A stretch of 64,000 nt of DNA from NCBI GenBank assembly GCA_905221605.1, contig CAJNDS010000021.1:87001-151000 (forward strand), written 5' to 3'. Position 1 is the first letter of the stretch; each line of letters opens with the position of its first letter. A program made the position numbers and the translations under genes. The DNA comes from Symbiodinium natans (taxonomy: Eukaryota > Sar > Dinophyceae > Suessiales > Symbiodiniaceae). The notes beneath the pieces were generated by a model. The model did no database searches and had not been told where the DNA came from. It saw nothing but the letters and a program-made list of their open reading frames with translations. Shown piece after piece: positions 44,071-57,005 of this stretch.

Positions 44071-47000
44071 CTGTGAGTTCTGGATTTTGTACGTCGACCG
44101 CTGTCTCCCCTCCGTGTTCCGTCCTTGTCTTGGAGGTCTGTGCGTCTGTGTTGGTCGCGTGGAGGCTGGACTGCTGCAAGCCGACGCAAGCCTGCCGAGC
44201 TCTCTGTGTTTCAGGCGACGGGGCCGGGTTGTTGCTGGGCTCATGGGTTTCTTCACTTATGCGTTTCTGAATGTTTGGGTTTTGGGGAAGCTGTATCAGG
44301 TCATTAAATCATTGCCAGGGAGCCGCCTGAAGCTCAGCAGCGCAGTGTCGAGGGTGCACTGGCATGTGGACAGACCGGTTGCCAAAGGCGTCGTAGTAGA
44401 CTTGTCATAGACGGTGATAGCCAGCTGAGCAAGTTCACCAAGCCAGCATGCAGCAAACTTCACAGTCCCAGATCATCCCATGTTACGAAGACGTAAGGTG
44501 GGATGGGTTACGTAGCATTACTTTCCCAACACGCGGCTGCAGGTAAGCGTGGATCGAGAAGGTGTAGCCAGCTCAGCCCGCTTGTCGCTGACAGCGTGTC
44601 TAATTCTGGCAGCATGCGAGCAGAAACGGCAGCTGCAGCAATGTAGCTTGAACAGAACATGCATAAGCTTTGTGTAGCATTGTCTCGGCTTTGCCCTGGC
44701 TGATCTTCCCCAGGCCTGCATCCTCTCCGATGCGCTAAAGCACACGTGTGGGTGCTGAAGGCGGGACCGTGATTCTGGAGTTTTGGCGATGACCAGTTGA
44801 CTTGCTCCAAAGGGTTTTCGCATCGTTGTGGCTCTGAGTTCTTTGTAGCCCTGTGCGTCTGCGTTGGTCGCCTGGAGGCTGGATTGCCAGAAACCTCGGC
44901 AAGAAGTTTGCCGAGCTCTTTGTGCTTCAGGCAGGGTTGTTGCTGGGTTTATGGGTTTCGCCGTCTTGCGTTTCTGAATGTTTGGGATTGGGGAAGCTGT
45001 GTCAGGTTATTCAATGATTGCCAGGAAGCCGCCTGAAGCTCAGCAGTCCAGTGTCGAGATGCACTGGCATGTGGACAGACTGTTTGTCCAGGCATCTTGG
45101 TTGACTTGAACCTTGAGCTACGTTCCCAGGTGATCCCCTCTACGAAGACGTAGAGTGAGATGGCTCGGCACGACTTTTCCAGCTTACAGCTGCAGGTTAG
45201 CGCGGGGCAGCATGCGAGCAGAAGCGTGTCGTTGAAGAAGATGCCGGGCTTTAGCATGGTCTCTGCTTTCCTTCGCCAGGCTTGCGTCCTTTTCCGGTCC
45301 CAAAGCGTTGATCCACATATCAAAACTGAAGGCGGGACGGCGATCTGGATCTTTTGCGGAGTGAGATGACTTGCTCAAAAGGTTTCGCATCCTTGTGGCT
45401 CTGAGTTCTTTTTAGGTTTCCCATCGTTCCCGCCCCACGCGACACTGCGAGCATCTGCGAGTTCTGGATGTTGTGCGTCGAGCGCTGTCTTGCCTCCGCG
45501 TTCCGTCCTTGTCTGGGAGTTCTGGATTTTGTACGTCGACCGCTGTCTCGCCTCCGTGTTCCATCCTTGTCTTGGAGTTCTGTACGTCTGTGTTGGTCGC
45601 CTGGAGGCTGGAATGCCGCAAGCCGCCGCAAGCCTGCCGAGCTCTCTGTGTTTCAGGCAGACGGGGCCGGGTTGTTGCTGGGCTGATGGGTTTCTTCACT
45701 TCTGCATTTCTGAATGTTTGGGTTTTGGGGAAGCTGTCTCAGGTCATTGAATCATTGCCAGGGAGCCGCCTGAAGCTCAGCTGTCCACTGTCGAGGGTGC
45801 ACTGGCATGTGGACAGACCGGTTGCCAAATGCGTGGTAAAGGCGTAGTCGTAGTAGACTTGCCACAGACGGTGATAGCCCGCTTAGCAAGTTCTTACCAA
45901 GCCAACATGCAGCAAACTTCACAGTCCCAAATCATCCCATGTGCGAAGACGTAAGGTGGGATGGGTTACGTAGCATTACTTTCCCAACATGCGGCTGCAG
46001 GTAAGCGTGGATCGAGAAGGTGTAGCCAGCTCAGCCCGCTTGTCCCTGACAGCGTGTCTAATTCTGGCAGCATGCGAGCAGAAACGGCAGCTGCAGCAAT
46101 GTAGCTTGAACAGAACATGCATAAGCTTTGTGTAGCATTGTCTCGGCTTTGCTCTGGCTGATCTTCCCCAGGCCTGCATCCTCTCCGATGCACTAAAGCA
46201 CACGTGTGGGTGCTGAAGGCGGGACCGTGATTCTGGAGTTTTGGCGATGACCAGTTGACTTGCTCCAAAGGGTTTTCGCATCGTTGTGGCTCTGAGTTCT
46301 TCGTAGCCCTGTGCGTCTGCGTTGGTCGCCTGGAGGCTGGATTGCCAGAAACCTGCGCAAGAAGTTTGCCGAGCTCTTTGTGCTTCAGGCCGGGTTGTTG
46401 CTGGGTTTATGGGTTTCGCCGTCTTGCGTTTCTGAACGTTTGGGTTTGGGGAAGCTGTGTCAGGTTATTCAATGATTGCCAGGAAGCCGCCTGAAGCTCA
46501 GCAGTCCAGTGTCGAGATGCACTGGCATGTGGACAGACTGTTTGTCCAGGCATCTTGGTTGACTTGAACCTTGAGCTACGTTCCCAGGTGATCCCCTCTA
46601 CGAAGACGTAGAGTGAGATGGCTCGGCACGACTTTTCCAGCTTACAGCTGCAGGTTAGCGCGGGGCAGCATGCGAGCAGAAGCGTGTCGTTGAAGAAGAT
46701 GCCGGGCTTTAGCATGGTCTCTGCTTTCCTTCGCCAGGCTTGCGTCCTTTTCCGGTGCCAAAGCGTTGATCCACATATCAAAACTGAAGGCGGGACGGCG
46801 ATCTGGATCTTTTGCGGAGTGAGATGACTTGCTCAAAAGGTTTCGCATCCTTGTGGCTCTGAGTTCTTTTTAGGTTTCCCATCGTTCCCGCCCCACGCGA
46901 CACTGCGAGCATCTGCGAGTTCTGGATGTTGTGCGTCGAGCGCTGTCTTGCCTCCGCGTTCCGTCCTTGTCTGGGAGTTCTGGATTTTGTACGTCGACCG

Positions 47001-47760
47001 CTGTCTCGCCTCCGTGTTCCATCCTTGTCTTGGAGTTCTGTGCGTCTGTGTTGGTCGCCTGGAGGCTGGAATGCCGCAAGCCGCCGCAAGCCTGCCGAGC
47101 TCTCTGTGTTTCAGGCAGACGGGGCCGGGTTGTTGCTGGGCTGATGGGTTTCTTCACTTCTGCATTTCTGAATGTTTGGGTTTTGGGGAAGCTGTCTCAG
47201 GTCATTAAATCATTGCCAGGGAGCCGCCTGAAGCTCAGCAGCGCAGTGTCCAGGGTGCACTGGCATGTGGACAGACCAGTTGCCAAAGGCGTCGTAGTAG
47301 ACTTGTCATAGACGGTGAGAGCCAGCTGAGCAAGTTCACCAAGCCAGCATGCAGCAAACGTTACATTCCCAGATCATCCCATGTTGCGAAGACATAAGGT
47401 GGGATGGGTTACGTAGCATTACTTTCCCAACATGCGACTGCAGGTAAGCGTGGATCGAGAAGGTGTAGCCAGCTCAGCCAGCTTGTCGCTGACAGCGTGT
47501 CTAATTCTAGCAGCACGCGAGCAGAAACGGCAGCTGCAGCAATGTAGCCTGAACAGAACATGCATAAGCTTTGTGTAGCATTGTCTCGGCTGGTTTGCTC
47601 TGGCTGATCTTCCCCAGGCCTGCATCCTCTCCGATGCACTAAAGCACACGTGTGGGTGCTGAAGGCGGGACCGTGATTCTGCAAATTTGGCGATGACCAG
47701 TTGACTTGCTCCAAAGGGTTTTCGCATCGTTGTGGCTCTGAGTTCTTTTTTAGGTTTCCC
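44071..47760 (+). repeat. ~1.45 kb higher-order repeat, about 2.5 copies
   Basis: Blocks at about 44071-45515, 45515-46973 and 46973-47760 are nearly identical at an offset of 1,443-1,458 bp, each containing two diverged monomers of the surrounding satellite. This indicates a recent duplication of a dimer. Confidence 0.9.
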
Positions 47761-48900
47761 ATCATTCCCGCCCACACGACACTGTGTTCTGGATTTGGTC
47801 CTGTCTCTGTCTCGCCTCTGCATTCCCTCCTTGTCTGGGGTTCTGTGCGTCTGTGTCGGTCGCCTGGAGGCTGGATTGCCAGAAACCTCCGCAGGAAGGT
47901 TCCCGAGCTCTTTGTGCTTCAGGCAGATTTGTCCGATGTGGCCGGGTTGCTGCTGGGCTAGGTTTTGCACTTTGTGCTTCCGGGAAGCTGTATGAGGCCA
48001 TTTCATTGATTCACTGCCAGAGAGCCGCCTGCAGCTCAGCAGCACAGTGTCGAGGGATCACTGAGGTTGCCAAAGGCGTCGTAGTAGAGGTGATGCAGTG
48101 ACCCCCTGACCCGAACCTTGAGCATACTCTTGGCAAGGCTGTGTGCAACAACCTCAAACCTGATCCAACCTTCCAAGGTCATCCCATCTCCACAGTCGTA
48201 AAGTGAGGTGGCTCAGCAATCCCGGAGGTGAGGGCGGGTGCTTTGGGTGTTGATCGGTTGACTTGCTCATGCCGCCTCACATTTCTTTTTTGGCCTCTGT
48301 TGTTTCATGGGTCTTGTCAGGGCTTAAGGCTATCGCCCGAGTTTCCTGAGCCTGCCTACAGAAAGCTCCTGGCTCATACAGGCCTGTACGTAGCTCCATA
48401 GGGTTTCGCACCAGACAGTACTGTGAACTGTGAGTTTTAGGCCGCTGTCTCTTCCATGTTCCGTCCTCTTTTCTGGGATTCTATACGTCTGTGTTGGTCG
48501 CCTGAGGCTGGACTGCTGGAAGCTGCCGGAAGTCTGCTGCTTCAGGCCGACGGGATGGTGTGGTCGATGGGCTCAGTTGTTTCCTCACTTCTGAATGTTT
48601 TGGGTTTCGGCAAGAAATATCAGGTCATTAAATCGCTGTCAAGGAGCTTGCTGAAGAACAGTACATCAGTGTCGAGGGGAGCACTAGAGCCACTAGAGTG
48701 TGGACCGTGGTAGACTTGCCGCAGGTGGTCCTTGACCTAAGCCGTGAGAGTAAAATCTAGGAATCTAGGCCTTGCCCACACACTCTCCTCCACGAAGATG
48801 TAACTGTAGAGTGACTTGCCCAGCCTGCAGCCGCAGGTGAGTGCGGACCGAAAAGATGTTGCCAGCTCAGCCCGCTTGTTCCTCCCAGCATTCCTAACTT

Positions 48901-49506
48901 ATGCTACGTGACCCGCCTCGGCCACAAGCGGCGTGGAGCAAGCATGCGTGCTTGGGGAGTCGAGGTATAGGAGGTCCATTCACTACGGAAGGTCCACGGA
49001 GGGCAAGGGACCACACGAAGTCCGAGCGGCTGCCTCCTCCAAAGGCTTACCAATCGTTCTCGCCCCACATTGTCCGTGGAGCTGCCCCTATAAAGTTACT
49101 CGGCGCCTTACTCCAAATTTGGAGCGAGCGAGATGTAATTTAAACTAGTTACTGCAGCAACTGCATAGTGCGGATATGTTTTCACGAGGGCGTGCTGGAT
49201 CAGATCCGGGAGATGGCACCGGGTGATATTGGACCATTTTCCTCAATTACATCTTGATTTCGAAAGGAAGCCCAAAAAACCTGAGGCCTAAGCCCGAAGC
49301 CCCATAGAAGCAAAGCGCACCGGACCCCCAGGCCGCGCAAGACGACGGGGATGGCAATCGGAGGCTCAGCCGAGGTTGCGCAGGTCATTCCGTGCCTATC
49401 AGAACAGCAAGAAACCCGCTCAGCAGCGCATCCTTTTGCTGATTGTTCCTTCGCCTTGCTCTTGTAGATTCAGCTTGGCAGCGCCACGTCAGGCTTTTAC
49501 AGAGCT
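48901..49506. other. Spacer, no gene recognised
   Basis: Unique sequence between two satellite blocks; the short frames have no convincing composition. Confidence 0.45.
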
Positions 49507-49624
49507 TACAGTAAACTCCAGAAAGTTGGAACATGGTGTAAGGATGATTAGAGCTGGGATTCCCTTTAGTATACCTTTTGGGGTATGGGGATAAAGATGT
49601 TCCAACTTTCTGGAGTCTACTGTA
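49507..49624. repeat. Fold-back element with 28-bp arms
   Basis: Left arm 49507-49534 and right arm 49597-49624 are inverted with one mismatch (core AGAAAGTTGGAACAT). The 62-base loop contains AGTATACCTTTTGGGGTAT, itself partly palindromic. No coding potential. Confidence 0.85.
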
Positions 49625-49759
49625 GTTGTCTGCAAGATGATGAACTGTCGCACTCGTCTCTTCGCACACGGCAAGAAGTTTTGATGGCAATTGTACCTGC
49701 TCCCAGCAGCATCTTGGCCGACCATGCTGCGCAAAGACCACAAAGGGGCTCGGGTTATG

Positions 49760-52310
49760 CACGAGACACCTGTCTGCCTTTTTGCTGATCAGGGTCAGCC
49801 AGTTCTGCGCTCTCACGCTCTGCACCGCTGGTGTCAAGCGTTTACGGTCCTGGGCGTCTTTTCTGTGAGATGTGGGCCTGGCCTCCAGCTGTATCTCAGG
49901 CTGGTCCTTTCAACCTTCGGGCTGGAGGGGCCGCCCGGTCTACAGGCCATCCGCACCCCAGTCAATCCCTCACACACACGTACCACGGAAGGAATTTTGG
50001 GAACAGCGCACGCTCTGCGTTGCTGGCGTCGTCACGCATTTTCTGAACGCGGCTGCTTTGGTGTAAGGTGCAGACTCAGCCTCCAGATGAGTCTGGTTGC
50101 CACTGCTCCCACCTTGTCCTCAGAACAAGGAAAAAGTTTTGGCAACTGCAACTGCTCCCCGCAGCAGTGTCTTGTCCGCGGAGGAAGCGAAGGCGTTTGG
50201 GGAATGCAAGACACACCAGTCTGCCCTTTTGCCAGGCACTTCTTGTTTTTCCGTTCTGAGGCTCTGTGTTGCTGGCGTCGTCAGGTGTCTTCGGATCTCA
50301 GTTGTTACTGTGTAAGATTCAGACCTGCCGTCCTCCAGATGTGTGCGGCATCCACCCCTGCCACTTTGACCGCAAAGCAAGGACGAAGTCTTGGTAGAAA
50401 CACCTGGTCCCTGCAGCAGTGTCTTGCCCGACCGTGCCGGGCACGCGACGGAAGCGAAGGTGTTCGGGGTATGCAAGACACACCAGTCTGCCCTTTTACT
50501 AGTCGGTTCTTGGCCGTTGCTGGTGTCGTCAGGTGTCTTCGGAACTCAGCCGTTACTGTGTAAGATTCAGACCTGCCGTCCTCCAGATGTGTGCGGCATC
50601 CACCCCTGCCACTTTGACCGCAAGGCAAGGACGAAGTCTTGGTAACAACACCTGTTCCCTGCGGCACTGTCTTGCCCGACCGTGCCGGGCACGTGAAGGA
50701 AGCGAAGGAGTTCGGGGTATGCAAGACACGCCAGTCTGCCCTTTTACTAGTCGGTTCTTGGCCTTGCGTTCTGAGGCTCTGCGTTGCTGGCGTCGTCACG
50801 CATTTTCTGAACGCGGCTGCTTTGGTGTAAGGTGCAGACTCAGCCTCCAGATGAGTCTGGTTGCCACTGCTCCCACCTTGTCCTCAGAACAAGGAAAAAG
50901 TTTTGGCAACTGCAACTGCTCCCCGCAGCAGTGTCTTGTCCGCGGAGGAAGCGAAGGCGTTTGGGGAATGCAAGACACACCAGTCTGCCCTTTTCCAGGC
51001 ACTTCTTGTTTTTCCGTTCTGAGGCTCTGTGTTGCTGGCGTCGTCAGGTGTCTTCGGAACTCAGCCGTTGCTGTGTAAGATTCAGACCTGCCGTCCTCCA
51101 GATGTGTGCGGCATCCACCCCTGCCACTTTGACCGCAAAGCAAGGACGAAGTCTTGGTAACAACACCTGTTCCCTGCGGCACTGTCTTGCCCGACCGTGC
51201 CGGGCACGCGCAGGAAGCGAAGGAGTTCGGGGTATGCAAGACACGCCAGTCTGGCCTTGCGTTCTGAGGCTCTGCGTTGCTGGTGTCGTCAGGTGTCCTC
51301 GAAACTCAGCCGTTACTGTGTAAGATTCAGACCTGCCGTCCTCCAGATGTGTGCGGCATCCACCCCTGCCACTTTGACCGCAAAGCAAGGACGAAGTCTT
51401 GGTAACAACACCTGTTCCCTGCGGCACTGTCTTGCCCGACCGTGCCGGGCACGCGCAGGAAGCGAAGGAGTTCGGGGTATGCAAGACACGCCAGTCTGCC
51501 CTTTTACTAGTCGGTTCTTGGCCTTGCGTTCTGAGGCTCTGCGTTGCTGGTGTCGTCAGGTGTCCTCGAAACTCAGCCGTTACTGTGTAAGATTCAGACC
51601 TGCCGTCCTCCAGATGTGTGCGGCATCCACCCCTGCCTCTTTGACCGCAAAGCAAGGACGAAGTCTTGGTAACAACACCTGTTCCCTGCAGCAGTGTCTT
51701 GCCCGACCGTGCCGGGCACGCGACGGAAGCGAAGGTGTTCGGGGTCTGCAAGACACGCCAGTCTGCCCTTTTACTAGTCGGTTCTTGGCCTTGCGTTCTG
51801 AGGCTCTGCGTTGCTGGCGTCGTCAGGTCTCTTCGGATCTCAGTTGTTACTGTGTAAGATTCAGACCTGCCGTCCTCCAGATGTGTGCGGCATCCACCTC
51901 TGCCCCTCTGACTTCAGGGCAAGGACGAAGTCTTGGTAGAAACACCTGGTCCCTGCAGAAGGTTCATGGGAAGTTATGGTGCGCACATGAAGGCAGCGAA
52001 GTTTCTCGGGTTACGCAAGACACGCCATTCTGCCCTTTACCCAGTCAGTTCTTGGCCCTGCGTTCTCACCCTCGAGGTTGCTGGCTCGTCACGCATTTTT
52101 GGAACTCGGCTGTTTTGGTGTAAGATTCAGACCTGCAGGGGCCCTTGGCCTCCAGATGAATCGGGCTGCCCGTGCTGCCGCCCTGTCCTCAGACCAAAGA
52201 AAAGGTCTTGGTAACTGTGCCGTTTCCCTGCAGTCGGTTCTTGGCAAATTGTGCAGCACGCATGATGGTGGCGAAGCCTGTCGGGTTATGCACGATACAC
52301 CGCTTTACGC
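49760..52310 (+). repeat. ~247-267 bp tandem satellite, about ten copies
   Basis: Copies carry, in order, TATGCAAGACACACCAGTCT, GCCCTTTTACTAGTCGGTTC, TTCTGAGGCTCTGCGTTGCT, TTCAGACCTGCCGTCCTCC, GACGAAGTCTTGGTAACAAC and GTGCCGGGCACG. Inner copies are close to identical; both ends are diverged. One period (267 bp) is a multiple of three, which keeps frames of up to 308 codons open without proving coding. Confidence 0.92.
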
Positions 52311-53061
52311 GAGCAGTCCTGGGCCATGTGGTCTCAGGCGTCGCAGTGTTGTTTCAAAGCTGCAGTCGCAGAAGGTCTTGCAACCAGAATCGGAGCATCT
52401 CCTTCCCTTCCGAGTCACATGCAGATGCATTCGCACACAAGTGTTCGCCACGATTGGTTGAAACATCCGAGTTTGGAAGGAAGTAGTGTGAACATTCCTA
52501 CGTCTACGCCACAAGGGCGCTCATTCCAGAGCCATGAGCTTGCTTCCGGTGGCGTAGACGCCAGCTTGGCCAGCTGGTGGCCTCTTTGCACGCCAGGAGT
52601 TGCTGCATTTTGCGCTGCAGCAAGTTGCCTTCCCCTGGAGCGAGCCAGTGCCAGCGCATGCGCCTTGGCAGTGGGAGGTTCCTCACTGCTTGGGACTACC
52701 TGGGCGTCCACATGCCACATGTGTCACTTTTTGCAGGCCTCTGTTGTGCGAACTTCGCAGCGCGAGATGGGTGTCACAGCAGACGCTGACAGGGTCTGAC
52801 CGACCTAAGCTGTGAAGCCTGGACTACCAAGGGTATGTGCCGCCAACACCTTGTGGCTAGAATCACGCCACCAGCCCGACAGTTCCAGCCTGCTGCAGCG
52901 AAACATGCTGGCGTGTGAACCCGGCCCTGGCTCTGGTGAGCCCCCAGCCGCAGCCCTAGCCAGCTGCCAACTCCTTAGTGCGCTGCCCAGACTGTGTAGA
53001 TACTTAGTAGCTCGCACCACGATCACGATCTTGCTGCGCCTCAAGCTCTGAAAGGCGGCTG
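52311..53061. other. No gene recognised
   Basis: Spacer between two satellites. A frame near 52600-52700 is Ala/Leu/Cys-rich, but no exon borders with agreeing phases were found. Confidence 0.4.
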
Positions 53062-55317
53062 CCACTGCAGCTATGGTTCCAAGATTCCTGTCGGGCCCTT
53101 CGCCTCATATACACGCTCATGCTGATGAATCTGCCTCGACCTAGTGCGGGACTCTGCTGCAGCACGGCAGTAGCGCATAGTTGGGCAGCAGTGGCAGGCA
53201 GTGCATGACATGGAAAGGCAATGTTTGTCTAGATGCAGCTGTGTTGGACCGCATCAGGCAAGCTGGTGATTCCTAGCACTGGCTGAATGCAGCAGCACAA
53301 ATCAGTCATTGGCGTCGCGACCGTGCCGTGCTTGATGTAATGAAGCGCTTCGTTGATCTGTTGCCTACTGCCTGACTCATCACCTCCGTTGGCTCCGGTG
53401 TTGCCCAGCCACAGCAGCTGTGGTTCCAAGATTCCTCTGGGGCCTGACGATGAATCTACCTCGGTCTGGAGCGGGAGTCTGCTTCAGAAGGGTAGCAGCA
53501 CACGGTTGGGCAGCAGTGGCAGGCCGTACATGACACGGAAGTGCAACATGTGTCTCCATGCAATTCTGTTTCATCGCATTAGACGAGCTGGTGACTCCTA
53601 GCACGGGCTGCATGCAGCACAGATCGGATTCCTCACTGGCATCGCGACCGTGCAGTGCTTCGTGTAATGAAGCGTTTCGCTGATTTGCTACCTGTTGCAT
53701 GACTCATCACCTCTGTTTGCCTAGGCGTTGCCAAGCCACTGCAGCTATGGTTCCAAGATTCCTGTCGGGCCCTTCGCCTCATATACACGCTCATGCTGAT
53801 GAATCTGCCTCGACCTAGTGCGGGACTCTGCTGCAGCACGGCAGTAGCGCGTAGTTGGGCAGCAGTGGCAGGCAGTGCATGACATGGAAAGGCAATGTTT
53901 GTCTAGATGCAGCTGTGTTGGACCGCATCAGGCAAGCTGGTGATTCCTAGCACTGGCTGAATGCAGCAGCACAAATCAGTCACTGGCGTCGCGACCGTGC
54001 CGTGCTTGATGTAATGAAGCGCTTCGTTGATTTGTTGCCTACTGCCTGACTCATCACCTCCGTTGGCTCCGGTGTTGCCCAGCCACAGCAGCTGTGGTTC
54101 CAAGATTCCTCTGGGGCCTGACGATGAATCTACCTCGGTCTGGAGCGGGAGTCTGCTTCAGAAGGGTAGCAGCACACGGTTGGGCAGCAGTGGCAGGCCG
54201 TACATGACACGGAAGTGCAACATGTGTCTCCATGCAATTCTGTTTCATCACATTAGACGAGCTGGTGACTCCTAGCACGGGCTGCATGCAGCACAGATCG
54301 GATTCCTCACTGGCATCGCGACCGTGCAGTGCTTCGTGTAATGAAGCGTTTCGCTGATTTGCTACCTGTTGCATGACTCATCACCTCTGTTTGCCTAGGC
54401 GTTGCCAAGCCACTGCAGCTATGGTTCCAAGATTCCTGTCGGGCCCTTCGCCTCATATACACGCTCATGCTGATGAATCTGCCTCGACCTAGTGCAGGAC
54501 TCTGCTGCAGCACGGCAGTAGGGCATAGTTGGGCAGCAGTGGCAGGCAGTGCATGACATGGAAAGGCAATGTTTGTCTAGATGCAGCTGTGTTGGACCGC
54601 ATCAGGCAAGCTGGTGATTCCTAGCACTGGCTGAATGCAGCAGCACAAATCAGTCACTGGCGTCGCGACCGTGCCGTGCTTGAGGTAATGAAGCGCTTCG
54701 TTGATTTGTTGCCTGCTGCCTGACTCATCACCTCCGTTGGCTCCGGTGTTGCCCAGCCACAGCAGCTGTGGTTCCAAGATTCCTCTGGGGCCTGACGATG
54801 AATCTACCTCGGTCTGGAGCGGGAGTCTGCTTCAGAAGGGTAGCAGCACACGGTTGGGCAGCAGTGGCAGGCCGTACATGACACGGAAGTGCAACATGTG
54901 TCTCCATGCAATTCTGTTTCATCGCATTAGACGAGCTGGTGACTCCTAGCACGGGCTGCATGCAGCACAGATCGGATTCCTCACTGGCATCGCGACCGTG
55001 CAGTGCTTCGTGTAATGAAGCGTTTCGCTGATTTGCTACCTGTTGCATGACTCATCACCTCTGTTTGCCTAGGCGTTGCCAAGCCACTGCAGCTATGGTT
55101 CCAAGATTCCTGTCGGGCCCTTCGCCTCATATACACGCTCATGCTGATGAATCTGCCTCGACCTAGTGCGGGACTCTGCTGCAGCACGGCAGTAGGGCAT
55201 AGTTGGGCAGCAGTGGCAGGCAGTGCATGACATGGAAAGGCAATGTTTGTCTAGATGCAGCTGTGTTGGACCGCATCAGGCAAGCTGGTGATTCCTAGCA
55301 CTGGCTGAATGCAGCAG
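53062..55317 (+). repeat. 674-bp dimeric higher-order satellite, 3.3 copies
   Basis: Copies start at 53062, 53736, 54410 and 55084 (last one partial) and differ by only a few bases. Each is a dimer of related monomers of 347 bp (A, starting CCACTGCAGCTATGGTTCC) and 327 bp (B, at 53409, 54083, 54757, starting CCACAGCAGCTGTGGTTCC). A and B share landmarks such as GGGCAGCAGTGGCAGGC and GCGACCGTGC. Confidence 0.97.
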
Positions 55318-57005
55318 ACTCCGCTTTATACCAGGCCACGACCCCGCCTTCCGCATTTGAGGCCGCCCAGATGCGAGGCTGCGGGAACGCAAAACATTAC
55401 AAAGGACTATCGAGGACTAGCGGGGTGTTTGGTGGGTGGTGGGACGAGGGCGCAATGACAGAATGATGCCCAACGGTGGCGCATCCCCCACTTTTGTAAA
55501 TGGAGGAAGGCAGGGTCTCGGGTACTGACGTGCCAATATCCATCTCCATTTATGGGTTTGGCTGGTTGGTCTTAAGACTCAGGTTAAATGGCTAGCAGGA
55601 CCCTTGATGAATGGAAATCCAATTTCTTTCTTGGACTGTGCATCCTGACGTTGGCCAAGTTTCCTGGCCATGTGCGACGTGGGAGTGGCGGAGTTTAGTA
55701 GCTCTGACAGCCCCGAGGGACATCAGGCATTGCCAGCTCCATTTTCCACCCCCCCTAGTCCTAACATATCCTAACATGTTGGGGATCGACAGGCAATCGT
55801 CCAAGCCATCCAAACCGTTCCAGAGAACTCGCTGCCGTTCCTCTACACACCACGCGCCTGCGACCTTCTAATTCCGAATCTGAAAGTGCCTGGAGCTAGC
55901 AGGCAAGAAGGCAGTGCCATGCTTTGTACAGCAAAGCTCTTTGTTGGCCTCTTGCCGTATTGCCTACTGCCCTCGAGGTTTCCATCTCATGGCCTGACTC
56001 ACCTCTAGGGGCCTCAAGCCATGCGCTGCAGCATCCGCAGAAATGCCTGCAGTGGGACCAGGATTCCAGTCTGCTGTCGTGCACCGAATACGCAGTTTTC
56101 TGCCGCTTCCGCAGTTGTCTGGGGACGTCAGCCGCGGTCTGCAAATAATGCTGAAAGCAATGCGAAATGCGTCAGCAATTGCCAAGTACCCTTTCGGGCG
56201 TGTTGTTTGCGACCAGTCCCGCGAGAGACTGGTACTCGCCCCCCATGAACACTGCTCCAAACGGGTGCCCAAATTTGGATGCAGGTGCACGCGCGCGACA
56301 CGCTCAAGTCTAAAGTGCCACAGTACGGAAAGTTGGTTTTTTGACATGCCAGTCTTTGCCCTTTGAATCTTTGCTCAACTCAACTCTCCGTGACTCACCC
56401 ACCGCCAGTCCCATCGCGCTCTGCGCCTTTTGAATTTTAAGATTGGTCAAGGCTTGACCTGACCTGAAGCGCAGAGCCACTGGGGTGGCGTGAACGGCCT
56501 TCTCAAAGCAGGTGTCTTCATTGGCCCGCCTCTCCATTATGTTAAGCTTACTAGGAGGCCAGCGATGCCGGCTGCTTGTATCTGGCAGTCTGTGCAGTGT
56601 CTGCATCTCATTGGTGTCTCGACACGCTGCCAAGGGGCTTTCAAGCTGCAGACGAGGGAGACGACGTTGAAAGCATGCCAGGAATGCTACGACACACCCT
56701 CATGTCACACCTCTCCGGAAGGCATCATCTTCGTGTGTTTGAGCACGCCAGGCTTTCACGCCGCCTCTCTCGGAAGGCATCATCTTCCTGAGTTTAGCCG
56801 CTTCGCATTCTGCCACAATGTTTGTTGCTCTTGTCCACATGGCCACGTGCTGCCCTCAGGGCCTCGGCATTAAGGTTTTGCCTTCACACAAGAAGTCAGG
56901 CATTCACAAGAAGGAAAGGGTTGCCTGTCCCACAAGAAGTGAGACATGTGCACGTGCCGGTGAGCAGCTCGCCTGGCCTCACATGATGAATATGACATCT
57001 GAGGA
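55318..57005. other. No gene recognised
   Basis: Unique sequence. Several overlapping frames of 70-127 codons on both strands have mixed composition and no domain. CTCTCGGAAGGCATCATCTT occurs twice near 56710 and 56770 as a small local duplication. Confidence 0.45.

Larger units (their letters stand above)
42080..48900 (+). repeat. Diverged tandem satellite, ~0.55-0.8 kb monomers
   Basis: At least nine monomers are marked by a recurring CAGCCTGCAGCTGCAGGTAA-like start at about 42097, 43292, 43990, 44523, 45177, 45981, 46635, 47424 and 48830. Shared landmarks in order are GGCAGCATGCGAGCAGAA, GAAGGCGGGAC, GTTGACTTGCTC, GTGTTGGTCGCCTGGAGGCT, GGGTTGTTGCTGGGCT, GGGGAAGCTGTATCAGGTCA and AGCCGCCTGAAGCTCAGC. 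Frames within it are short, shift between copies and show no selection-like pattern. Several monomer borders resemble splice sites (GCAGGTAAGCG, TTCCCCAGGCC). Confidence 0.9.

Noticed and set aside
49691-52123. Frames of 290 and 308 codons
   Set aside because: They run through the 267-bp satellite; copies of other length break the frame and antisense frames are equally open.
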